DNA of 32,097 bases, from NCBI GenBank assembly GCA_011192125.1, contig DUEL01000041.1:1-32097 (forward strand). Direction: 5' to 3'. Numbering within the stretch: position 1 is the stretch's first letter; each line of letters opens with the position of its first letter. This document shows, in pieces, positions 1 to 8,300 of the stretch. This DNA comes from Thermoflexia bacterium. GTDB taxonomy: Bacteria; Chloroflexota; Anaerolineae; B4-G1; DUEL01. The notes under the pieces were generated by a model. It made no database searches, had not been told where the DNA came from, and saw only the letters and a program-made list of their open reading frames with translations. A program made the translations under genes and the position numbers.

Positions 1-58
1 AGGTCGGTGCCAGGCCCGCCGAGAAGGGGTCTCACACCCGCTGTCCGAACTCCTGTCC
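1..58 (-). repeat. Partial copy (copy A) of dispersed inverted-terminal repeat element
   Basis: On the minus strand this begins with GGACAGGAGTTCGGACA (58-42), continues with GCGGG and GAGACCCC, and ends at the window edge in GGCGGGCCTGGCACCGACC. The terminal 17-mer is identical to that at 22434-22450, and 16 of its bases recur at 31900-31915. The inner part GGTGCCAGGCC (plus strand, 6-16) recurs at 23376-23386. The copy is cut by the window start. It lies just downstream of the lipoprotein gene ending at 110. Confidence 0.7.
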
Positions 59-109
59 AAAGGTCAGAACCGCGCGCAGAGCCTGCCGTGGGCAGACGAA
101 TCGGGATCA

Positions 110-1816
110 CTACCGGCTTATCCGCCATCCTTTCTTGATGCGGACCAAGCGGAGTTCCTCCAGAGCCGGCCAGTGGGCGATGGCCCAGACGGTGGCAGTC
201 TTCCCCTCCAGGTCGATCCGCTGTGCCTCGTAGCCGGCGGCAGCGACCGTGCGGACGATCTCCAGGTACGAAGCAGCCAGCGGATCGGTGAAGGCCCCCT
301 GATCCAGCACCCCCTCGACGGCCTCCAAGAGCCGCTCTGTCCGATCGAACCTCCCGCTCTCCAGCGCTTCTCGCGCCGCGATGAGCATCGTCTCCAGAGC
401 GATGTTCTCCGGCGCGCGGGGATGGCGCAGGAAGTCGGCGACGATGCCTCGCCGCTCCGCCTCCACGGGATCGGGGAACCAGCCGCTGGCGAAATAGGCC
501 CCCGGTTCATAGATCTGCTGGTAGCGACGAACCAGGTTGAAGAGGCGGACCGTTTCCTCAAGATCCCGCTCCTGGTCGAGGGAAGGGGGTGCGGCCTCCA
601 GCCACCTTTGAAACTCCACCTCCGTCTCGTCCAGCCCCTTGCCGAACGACTCCATCAGCGCGCCGTCCAGCACCTCGACCGGGGTCCCCTCGTAGGTGCC
701 GAGCCCGGCGTAGAAGTCCCGAAACCCCTGCCACCCGTAGGTGTCGACCAGGTAGGCGACGAAGGCGGCCGCCTCGGCGTAGCCGATCTCGTGCTGATGC
801 GTGTAGAACCCCTCCGCCAGGTCCCCCAGAGGAATATACCACCCGAGGCGGAGGATCGCTGCACCCCGCGCCCGGAGCGGCTCCGGTTTGAAGTGGCCCC
901 CGGCGACCCAGACAGCCAATCCCTCCCGCAGCAACGCTGGTGCTTGCGGGCTGAGCTCAGCGGCATCCAGCACATGGGTGATCTCGTGGCGCAGAACCTC
1001 GCGGAGGTTATCGCCCGCGTAATGCCGATCCAGGTAGGAGATCACCAACCGATCCCCCCCTTGGGCGTACCCCCCGTGCCCAATCACCCGGCCGATAAGG
1101 TAGAGCGAAAGGGGCTTCCCCTGCAGGACCTGAAGCCGCGCCTCCACGTGGTCTGTGGCCTCGTTGGCCTGGTCGACGATGAGGGAAAGATCCCGCTCGG
1201 CGGCAGTGCCGGTGAGGTAATGGACCTCGCAGCAGGCGGTCGTGCTCGTGGTCCAGGTGGCGGCAACCTCGATGGGGGGACGCTCATCGGCGGGCAGGAG
1301 GCGGACGGTGAGGTTGACAGCGTTGTTCCGAGGGTCTTCATCGCCCTCCCGGACCGCGTCGTCCGGGTCGAGCCGAACCGTGAGAACCTGCTCTCCTTCC
1401 AGCCCGGAGGTGTCCCACGCCCAGGTCAGCCGGGCGCGGGGGACCTGGTCGAAGGCCGGATAGCCGACAACCCCCTCGGCGATCGGCTCCGGTCCGTCCT
1501 CGGTCCAGAGGTAGATGCGGACCGTCAGATCGGCCGGGTCGATGGAACCCAGATTGCGCGGTGTGACGTCGAAGGTGACCCAGTCGCCGCTGTAGAGATC
1601 GGGGCCCGGATAGAGGCGGACGTCGTCGGGGGTCAGGTAGAGATCGGTGGGGAGCGGTGTGGGAGAAGGGGTAAAGGTAGGCGTTGGGACAGAGGTTGGG
1701 ATAGTGGTCGGATGAGGGGTCGGATGAGGGGTCGGAGTGGGGGAAAGCAGGGCAGCGGGGGAGCAAGCGGTTAGTAGGATCAGGAGTAGCAGGGCAACAG
1801 GGCGCGCGATGTGCAT
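110..1816 (-). CDS. Lipoprotein with CARDB-like domain and gluzincin-type HEXXH peptidase domain
   Basis: The 568-residue protein begins with a signal peptide ending in a lipobox (LLLTAC, Cys about residue 18), so it is probably lipid-anchored outside the membrane. A low-complexity Thr/Pro linker (about 26-56) follows, then a beta-rich CARDB-like segment (about 60-175). The catalytic-type region holds HEITH (H277, E278, H281) and a downstream Glu in LLREG (E298). This is the HEXXH-x16-E arrangement of gluzincin metallopeptidases such as the peptidase-MA-like group. The C-terminal 150 residues are mostly helical. It is the last gene of the asnS operon, starting one base after the acetyltransferase stop. 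The stop is TAG at 112-110. Substrate unknown; metal binding is inferred from the motif only. Confidence 0.8.
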   Translation of the reverse strand: MHIARPVALLLLILLTACSPAALLSPTPTPHPTPHPTTIPTSVPTPTFTPSPTPLPTDLYLTPDDVRLYPGPDLYSGDWVTFDVTPRNLGSIDPADLTVRIYLWTEDGPEPIAEGVVGYPAFDQVPRARLTWAWDTSGLEGEQVLTVRLDPDDAVREGDEDPRNNAVNLTVRLLPADERPPIEVAATWTTSTTACCEVHYLTGTAAERDLSLIVDQANEATDHVEARLQVLQGKPLSLYLIGRVIGHGGYAQGGDRLVISYLDRHYAGDNLREVLRHEITHVLDAAELSPQAPALLREGLAVWVAGGHFKPEPLRARGAAILRLGWYIPLGDLAEGFYTHQHEIGYAEAAAFVAYLVDTYGWQGFRDFYAGLGTYEGTPVEVLDGALMESFGKGLDETEVEFQRWLEAAPPSLDQERDLEETVRLFNLVRRYQQIYEPGAYFASGWFPDPVEAERRGIVADFLRHPRAPENIALETMLIAAREALESGRFDRTERLLEAVEGVLDQGAFTDPLAASYLEIVRTVAAAGYEAQRIDLEGKTATVWAIAHWPALEELRLVRIKKGWRISR

Positions 1817-1817
1817 T

Positions 1818-2534
1818 TCACTCTGCAGGCCTCACCGCCTCCACGGCAAACTCCCGCGCGCCGGTGTCCACGAAACCGGTGGATTCCGCCAGGCGGATGG
1901 AGGGCGTGTTCCGCTCGGGGACCACGTAGAGGGGTTGCGCACCGGTGCGCAGTATCCAGGCGATGCAGGAATCCAACACCGCCTTCCCCCACCCCCGCCC
2001 ACGGGCCTCGGGCGCGGTCCACACGTAGACCTCGGCGAAGTGGGGGGAGTGCCAGTTGATCCCCGCCTCCGCCGCTACCTCCCCCCGCGCGCGGATGACG
2101 AACCGGGGGGAGCCGTCCGGCGTCGGTGTCGGGACGACGAGGACGTTGAGGGTGGGGACGTAGCGGCGCAGGTCCAGCCGGTAGATGCGGTTGATCTGGA
2201 CCTGCTCGACCGTCAGCGTCGTCTCGACGACCGGGCGCAGGTCCAGCGTGGTGACCAGGTAATACGGGCGGCGAGGGTGGAGGTGGCGCTGCATCAGGGC
2301 TCTGGCGGCGGAGAGGGTGCGGGCACGGAGCACGACCAGCAACCGGAAGAGGTCCCGCCCCGTCTGGCAGACCGTCAGAAACCCTTCCACGCGGCCGCCT
2401 CGCTCCTCGATGTAGATGTGCGTCCGCGCCGGATCGTGGTAAAGCGTGTAGTAGGCAGCAAGCGCGTCGCGGGGGGCGGAGAGGTCCAGCATCGGGCGGA
2501 CCCGACGGCGCAGTTCGATCAGGTCAGCCTTCAT
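1818..2534 (-). CDS. GNAT-family N-acetyltransferase
   Basis: The protein has 238 residues. The C-terminal half carries the acetyl-CoA-binding motif A: a beta strand (VYVWT) followed by EARGRGWGKAV, the R/Q-x-x-G-x-G/A pyrophosphate loop. Motif B follows (YVVPERNTPSIRLAESTGF), with the Asn and the GF ending typical of GNATs. The N-terminal 120 residues are less conserved and may be a degenerate second GNAT fold. The start overlaps the end of the Nudix gene by 11 bases, so translation is probably coupled. The substrate (small molecule or protein amine) cannot be read from the sequence. Confidence 0.85.
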   Translation of the reverse strand: MKADLIELRRRVRPMLDLSAPRDALAAYYTLYHDPARTHIYIEERGGRVEGFLTVCQTGRDLFRLLVVLRARTLSAARALMQRHLHPRRPYYLVTTLDLRPVVETTLTVEQVQINRIYRLDLRRYVPTLNVLVVPTPTPDGSPRFVIRARGEVAAEAGINWHSPHFAEVYVWTAPEARGRGWGKAVLDSCIAWILRTGAQPLYVVPERNTPSIRLAESTGFVDTGAREFAVEAVRPAE

Positions 2535-3009
2535 CGCCGCCTTCCCTTATCTCTATCGCGCGCTGGATCATCTTCCGATCGAGCCAGTAGAGGCCGTCAG
2601 GGAGGTCGTCTGGGTGGACCCAGCGGGCGGCGAGGATCTCCCTGCTGAGGTGGTCCACCCTCCCCTCCACCTCGCAGAGAAAACCGGTCTCCAGGTGGCT
2701 CGGCGGGCCGTCCAGTTCGACCAGCACCGGTGGACCGACCCGCACGGCCAGGCCAACCTCCTCCATTAGTTCCCGCCGCAGGGCGTCCTGGGGCTGTTCT
2801 CGGCGACCGACCCAGCCCCCCGGCAGCCCCCAGGGGTACCGTCCCCGGAAGACGTGCTCCAGGAGCAGGATCTCCCCTCGGTCGTTAAAGACCACGCCGG
2901 TGACCCCCACGGTGAAGCGGGCGGCGGTCCACTGGATCAGGCGGACGAGAATGGGGTAGAGGAAGGGAAACCGCCGCATCAGGCGGGCGACGAGAAACTT
3001 CGGTTTCAC
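2524..3009 (-). CDS. Nudix hydrolase
   Basis: The protein has 161 residues with a complete Nudix box, G-x5-E-x7-REUXEE-x-GU: G65, E71, R79-E80, E83-E84 and G86-L87. These Glu residues bind the divalent cation used to hydrolyse nucleoside-diphosphate-linked compounds. About 30 basic and hydrophobic residues precede the Nudix fold (MKPKFLVARLMRRFPFLYP), which could be an amphipathic or membrane-proximal helix. The gene starts 12 bases after asnS and overlaps the acetyltransferase gene. The specific substrate is not predictable from the box. Confidence 0.9.
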   Translation of the reverse strand: MKPKFLVARLMRRFPFLYPILVRLIQWTAARFTVGVTGVVFNDRGEILLLEHVFRGRYPWGLPGGWVGRREQPQDALRRELMEEVGLAVRVGPPVLVELDGPPSHLETGFLCEVEGRVDHLSREILAARWVHPDDLPDGLYWLDRKMIQRAIEIREGGDEG

Positions 3010-3021
3010 GGATCGTTCCTG

Positions 3022-4359
3022 CTACGGGTACACCCGCTTCAACATCCGCGGGAAGGGGATCGTCTCCCGCAGGTGGTTGAGGCCACAGATCCAGGTGACC
3101 GTCCGTTCCACGCCCAGGCCAAAGCCGGAGTGGGGGACCGACCCGTACTTGCGCAGGTCGATATACCACTCGAACGCTTCCCGCGGCAGGTTCCACTCCT
3201 CCAACCGCTTCAGCAGCAGGTCGGGGTCCGAAATCCGCTCCGAACCGCCGGTGATCTCCCCGTACCCCTCGGGGGCCAACAGGTCCACGCTCTTGGTCAC
3301 CTCCGGCCGACCGGGCCAGGGCTCCATGTAGAACGCTTTCGCGATGGTCGGGTAGCCGTAGACGAAGACCGGCTTGTCGAACCGCTTGGTCAACTCCGTC
3401 TCGTGCGGCGAGCCGAAGTCCTCTCCCCACTCGATCCTGAGCAGTTCTTTGAGTTCCGGGTCCTCCGTCTGGTCCCGGACCTCGGCCAGGATCTCCAGGG
3501 CCTCGTCGTAGGAGATGCGCGGGAACGGCGGCTCGACCTTCTCCAGGAGGGAGGTGTCACGCCCCAGGAGCGCCAGTTCCGCCGATCGCTCCTCAAGGCA
3601 CCGCTGGACGATGTAGGAGACGAACTGCTCCTCGATCTCCATCAACTGATCCAGGTCGCAGAAGGCGATCTCCGGCTCCACCATCCAGAACTCGGTGAGG
3701 TGGCGGCGGGTCTTCGACTTCTCGGCGCGGAAGGTGGGGCCGAAGCAGTAGACGCGGCCGAAGGCGTAGATGTTGGCCTCGTTGTACAACTGGCCCGACT
3801 GAGTGAGGTAGGCCGGGTCGCCGAAGTAGTCGGTCTCGAAGAGAGTGGTGGTCCCCTCACAAGCGGCGGGGGTGAGGATGGGGGTGTCCATATTGACGAA
3901 GCCGTGGTCGTCCAGCCAGTCGCGGATGGCGCGGACGACCGTGGCCCGCACCCGCAACACGGCCCACTGCCGCCGGGAGCGGATCCAGAGGTGACGGTGG
4001 TCCATCAGGAAATCCACCCCGTGCTCCTTGGGCTGGATGGGGTAGTCCTGGGCCAGTTGGATCACCTCCAGGCCGGTCACGCCGATCTCGTAGCCGCCGG
4101 GGACGCCGGGCGCACGGTCGTCCTGGCGGACGACGCCGGTGACGATGAGGGAGGACTCCTGGGTGAGCCGTCGGGCCGTCTCGAAGACCTCCTCCGGCAC
4201 CTCTTTCTTGAAGACGACGCACTGGACGAAGCCGGAGCCGTCTCGGACCTGGAGGAACTGGAGTTTCCCTTTATCGGTACGGTTGTACAGCCACCCCTGG
4301 ATACGGACTTCCTCTCCCACATACTGGGCGATATTTTCGATCCGGATGGTCTCGGTCAT
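3022..4359 (-). CDS. asnS: Asparaginyl-tRNA synthetase
   Basis: This 445-residue class IIb synthetase attaches asparagine to tRNA-Asn using ATP, in the cytoplasm. It has an N-terminal OB-fold anticodon-binding domain (about 1-105, with [18 protein letters not shown]). The class II core follows: motif 2 around [21 protein letters not shown], then motif 3 near the C-terminus ([12 protein letters not shown]). The length is close to bacterial AsnRS (about 430-465). The [12 protein letters not shown] stretch and absence of an archaeal-type insertion favour Asn over Asp. The ATG at 4359-4357 is preceded by GGAGG (4371-4367) at 7-base spacing. It is the first gene of a four-gene operon. Confidence 0.95.
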   Translation of the reverse strand: MTETIRIENIAQYVGEEVRIQGWLYNRTDKGKLQFLQVRDGSGFVQCVVFKKEVPEEVFETARRLTQESSLIVTGVVRQDDRAPGVPGGYEIGVTGLEVIQLAQDYPIQPKEHGVDFLMDHRHLWIRSRRQWAVLRVRATVVRAIRDWLDDHGFVNMDTPILTPAACEGTTTLFETDYFGDPAYLTQSGQLYNEANIYAFGRVYCFGPTFRAEKSKTRRHLTEFWMVEPEIAFCDLDQLMEIEEQFVSYIVQRCLEERSAELALLGRDTSLLEKVEPPFPRISYDEALEILAEVRDQTEDPELKELLRIEWGEDFGSPHETELTKRFDKPVFVYGYPTIAKAFYMEPWPGRPEVTKSVDLLAPEGYGEITGGSERISDPDLLLKRLEEWNLPREAFEWYIDLRKYGSVPHSGFGLGVERTVTWICGLNHLRETIPFPRMLKRVYP

Positions 4360-4394
4360 CGGCGAACCTCCTCTAGGGTGGCGTGTTCAGGGGG

Positions 4395-4423
4395 ATTGTA
4401 CCCCAGAACGGGGCGGGGAGCAA
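4395..4423 (-). promoter_or_regulatory. Putative sigma-70 promoter of asnS operon
   Basis: On the minus strand, -35 TTGCTC (4423-4418) and -10 TACAAT (4400-4395) are separated by exactly 17 bases. Transcription would start near 4388, about 30 bases before the asnS start codon. It is divergent from the promoter at 4515-4543. Confidence 0.65.
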
Positions 4424-4514
4424 GGCAGTGCTGAGTCCGCTCGACGTTGGGCGGAGCATCTTTCGCCCTTCGACGGGGCAGGTCCGGACCGGTGCTCCGG
4501 AAACTGTATTTACC

Positions 4515-4543
4515 TTGACTTTTCAGGTTTTCCACAGTATCCT
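4515..4543 (+). promoter_or_regulatory. Putative sigma-70 promoter of the dgk/histidine-kinase operon
   Basis: -35 TTGACT (4515-4520), a 17-base spacer and -10 TATCCT (4538-4543) lie directly before the ribosome binding site GGAGG (4550-4554) of the GTG at 4562. The predicted start point (about 4550) falls at the edge of the Shine-Dalgarno sequence, so the leader would be only about 12 bases. Confidence 0.65.
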
Positions 4544-4561
4544 GTAAAGGGAGGAAGAACC

Positions 4562-5389
4562 GTGGGACGGCCTTTCTATCTGGCGATCGAGGGCGTCATC
4601 GGCGTGGGCAAGACCACGCTGGCCCGCCTCCTACAGCCGCGCTTCCAAGCCGACCTCCTTCTGGAGGTGTTCGAGGAGAATCCCTTTCTTTCCGACTTCT
4701 ACGCCGATCGGGAACGGTACGCCTTCCAGACCCAGATCTTCTTTCTCCTCAGCCGATACCGCCAGCAACAGAGGGTGCGGCTGAACGACCGTCCCCTCAT
4801 CGCCGACTACACCTTCGCCAAAGACCGCCTCTTCGCCCACCTGAACCTGAAGGGGGACGAGTTACGGATGTATGAGCGGGTTCATCAGGCCTTGGCCGAG
4901 AAGATCACCCTGCCCGACCTCATCGTCTACCTCCGGGCCAGCCTGGAGACCCTGATGGCGCGGATCGCGATGCGGGATCGGCCCTACGAGCGGGGGATGG
5001 ACCCCGCCTACATCGAAAGTGTCCGCCAGGCGTACGAGCGCCACTTCGCGCAGTACGACGAGGTCCCGGTGCTGGTGATCGAGACCGACGAACTCGACTT
5101 TGTCCGTCGACCACAGGACCTGGACTACGTGGAGGGGCTGATCCGAGCGACGTTGAGCGCGGCCGAGGTCCGGGCCCGCATCGAGGCCGCCGGGGAACCG
5201 TCGGCTGAGACCCAGCAGCGATGGGAGGCCATCGAGGAGTTTCTGACGCTGACGAAGGCGGTCGGCGCGTTGGGGGCAGCGCTTTCAGCGAACTCGCAGG
5301 AAGCGACCGAGACAGCGCTGAGGGCCCTGGACACCTCTGCAGAGAGTCTTCACAGACTACGTCAACTACTTGAGGTGCAAGGAGGATGA
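4562..5389 (+). CDS. Deoxynucleoside kinase, dGK-like, with C-terminal extension
   Basis: The predicted salvage enzyme phosphorylates a deoxynucleoside (probably deoxyguanosine) to the monophosphate. The GTG start at 4562 is chosen because the P-loop begins at residue 11 and GGAGG lies 7 bases upstream; the open frame upstream has no family similarity. Of 275 residues, the P-loop GVIGVGKTT is 11-19, EENPFLSDFY is 38-47 and the LID arginines are in RDRPYER (138-144). ADYTFAKDRLFA (81-92) matches the (I)ADYxxxK form seen in Bacillus Dgk rather than the DRSxYED form of Dck. The kinase core ends near residue 200. A further 75 helical residues have no counterpart in ordinary family members of about 210 residues. 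The stop overlaps the next start (ATGA). Confidence 0.85.
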   Translation: MGRPFYLAIEGVIGVGKTTLARLLQPRFQADLLLEVFEENPFLSDFYADRERYAFQTQIFFLLSRYRQQQRVRLNDRPLIADYTFAKDRLFAHLNLKGDELRMYERVHQALAEKITLPDLIVYLRASLETLMARIAMRDRPYERGMDPAYIESVRQAYERHFAQYDEVPVLVIETDELDFVRRPQDLDYVEGLIRATLSAAEVRARIEAAGEPSAETQQRWEAIEEFLTLTKAVGALGAALSANSQEATETALRALDTSAESLHRLRQLLEVQGG

Positions 5390-8300
5390 ACCCCTGGACG
5401 TGGCCTGCGGTTTTCAGCGGCACCCTCTCGCTCCTGATCCTCATCTACGCTTACATCACCCTCTGGCGACAGACCCGGCAGCCCAGCATGGGGCTGTGGG
5501 CCCTCGGATGGGCGGCCTACACCATCCATTTCCTCCTTAACCACGCCCTGGCAACGACCAGCGGCCCACCCATATGGCACTATGCCAGCCTGGCTGTGCT
5601 GGGTGAGAGCGGGTTCCTGCTCTATGCAGGCACCTCCGCCTTCACCGGTCGGCTCCTCCGGCCCCGGGCATACGCCTGGATGTCTATCCCCTTGCTCTGG
5701 GCGCTTATCGCCTTTGCGCCGACCCCTATAGACCCGCATCTGACGGCCGTTCCGATCTTCCTGTTCTCCGGCCTGGTGGACCTTCTCACCGCCCTGCGAC
5801 TCATCCGCTACATTCACGGCCTTGGAAAGAGGGGATTTGCCCTGGGGATGGGCCTGGCCTATGGATCGTGGGCCGGGCTCAAGATCGCCTCCCCCTTCAC
5901 TCCGCCCGGCTCTCCCGCCTATCTGATCGCAGTGCTGCTGACCGACGCCCTGGCGTTGGGGTTGGCTTTCAGCCTGATCGGCCTGAGCCTGATCGACGCG
6001 GAGCGGAGTGCCAAGCGGCGGGCGGAGCGGCTCGACGCCCTGGCCGCCCTCACCGCCGCCGCCGGACATCTCCTGTCCACGGACGAACTTCTGCAGACGG
6101 CGATCGACGAGTTGGCTCGGCTGTTGGAGATCCGCGAGGGGGTGGGGATCTTCCTATACCCGAAGGGCGAGGGCGGGCTTCCCCGCTTGGTGGTCGGACG
6201 GGGGATCCCCACCGTTTGCCGGGAGGGGGTGCTCCACCAGGATTGTATCTGCCTGGAGGCCATCAGGGCTGGCCGCATCGTATACAAAAAGACCCCTTCC
6301 CCTCCGGGGCCGCCCTGCCCGAAGGATTGCCCGCTTAACGTCGCAGTGCCGATGATCGTGCGGGGGCGCGCCGTGGGGGCTGTCTGCGCTGTGCTGCCGC
6401 CGCAGGCCCCCTTCACGGGGGGGGATCAGCACACGTTGGAGACCATCGCGCGCCAGTTGGGGCTGGCGGTGGAGAACTCCCGCCTGGCCGAGGAGCGGAT
6501 GCGGGAGATCGAACGGCTCCAGGCCCTTGCCGCTGCCTCCCGCTGGATGGCCCTCGGCCTCGAACTGGAGAAGGCGCTGCGCGGGCTGGTGGGGATGGGC
6601 GCGCGGGTCGTCGGAGCCGATCGCGCTGCCATCCTGCTGCACGACCCGAAGGAGGACCGATTCAAGGTCGGATACGCCCGAGGGCTTTCCGAGGAGTACA
6701 TCCATCATCTCTTGAGCGTCCTCCAGCAGACCCCCGATTACCGGGCGATACGGACCCTCCAGGAGGTTTACGTGGAGGACGCGTGGCACGATCCCCGCGC
6801 TCAGGCCATTTGGGAGGCGGCCCGCGAGGAGGGGTTCCGCTCCTACCTGGTCCTTCCCCTGGTCCGCCATCAGAAGGCGATCGGTGTCCTTGCCTTCTAT
6901 CATGACCAGTACCACACCTACGATCCCGAGGACCGGCGGATCTGCCAGGCCCTGGCCGACCAGGCCGCCGCCGTGGTGGAAAACTATTTCCTGCATCAAG
7001 AGACCCAGCGCCAATTGGAAGCGCTCAGCGTTCTCCATGAGATCGAGACCCACATCGCCTCCGCGCTGGACCTGGAGGACCTGCTAGAGGCGGTGGGAAG
7101 GGAGGTCCAACGCCTCCTGAAGGTCTCCACCTTCTACATTGGGCTGTATCAGCCGGAGGAACAGGCGGTCTATCTGCCGCTGATCATCGACCGGGGGGAG
7201 CGCCGCCCTCCCGTCACGCTGGATCTGGCGGGGGACGGCGGGCTCTCGGGTTGGGTCATTCGGACCAGACAGCCGCTCTGGATAGACGATATCGAGGCAG
7301 AGGTAGACCGTCTCCCGGTCCAGCCGATCCCCATCGGCGAGCCGACCCGCTCCGTGGCTGTCCTTCCCCTGATAGTCAAAGACCAGGTCCTCGGTGTCTT
7401 CTCCGTCCAGTCCTATATCCCTCACGCTTTTGACGAGGACCAGAAGCGGCTTCTGACCGACATCGCCCATCAGGTAGCCATCGCGGTCGAGAACGCCCGG
7501 CTGTACGCGGAGCAGCAGCGCCGTATCGAGGAGGCCAACCTTCTCCTTGAAATCGCCATCGCCATCAACTCCTCGCTGGCTCTGAAGGACATCCTGCGAG
7601 AGGTGACCCTCCACGCCGCCCGCGCCTGCGGGGCACAGCGGTGCACTATCCTCCTGCTGGACGAGCAGCGGGAGTGGTTGATCCCCCTGATGTCCCAGTT
7701 CGCCTCGGGCGAGCCGCACCTCGATCTCTGGCAGCGGTTCAAGGACACCAGTTATCCCCGTCGAGTGAGAGACGTGCCGGAGGTCGCCCACGTGATTCGA
7801 GAGCGCCGCCCTCTCTTCATCCCTGACGCCTTGGACTCCTCCCTCCCCAGGGAATGGGTGGAGCCGTTCGACGTGAGGAGTCTGCTCATCGTGCCGCTGG
7901 TCAGCCGGGAGCAGGTGGTCGGCGTTATGGCGTTGGACCGTTCTGAGGTCAACCGCCCCTTCACCGCCGAGCAGGTTAACCTGGCGATCACCATCGCTGC
8001 CCAGGCCGCCATCGCCACGGAGAACGCCCGACTGTACGAAGAGACCTCCCGCCGACTGGCCCAGACTCAGGTCCTGCGCGAGGTCATGCTGGCCGCCGCC
8101 TCGACGCTGGACTTCGACCAGGTGTTGGAGCGGACCATCCAGGTGCTCAACCAGCGGATGGAGGTCGAGTTCCTCTGCGTGGCCCTGCCCGATCCCGATC
8201 GGCAGGACGGCCTGCGGCTCTACCCGGCCCAGATCGGCTACGCTATCTCCGCCGACGAGGTCTTCCTGCCGATGGAGAAGAGCGTCTGCGGCCGGGTCTT

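Noticed and set aside
1670..1745. Short tandem repeat (GGGGTCGGATGA-like) as a regulatory repeat
   Set aside because: It encodes the Thr/Pro-rich linker of the lipoprotein and is explained by low-complexity coding sequence.
2854..4434. A 526-codon plus-strand open frame opposite asnS
   Set aside because: asnS is unambiguous and the antisense product has no family-like sequence.
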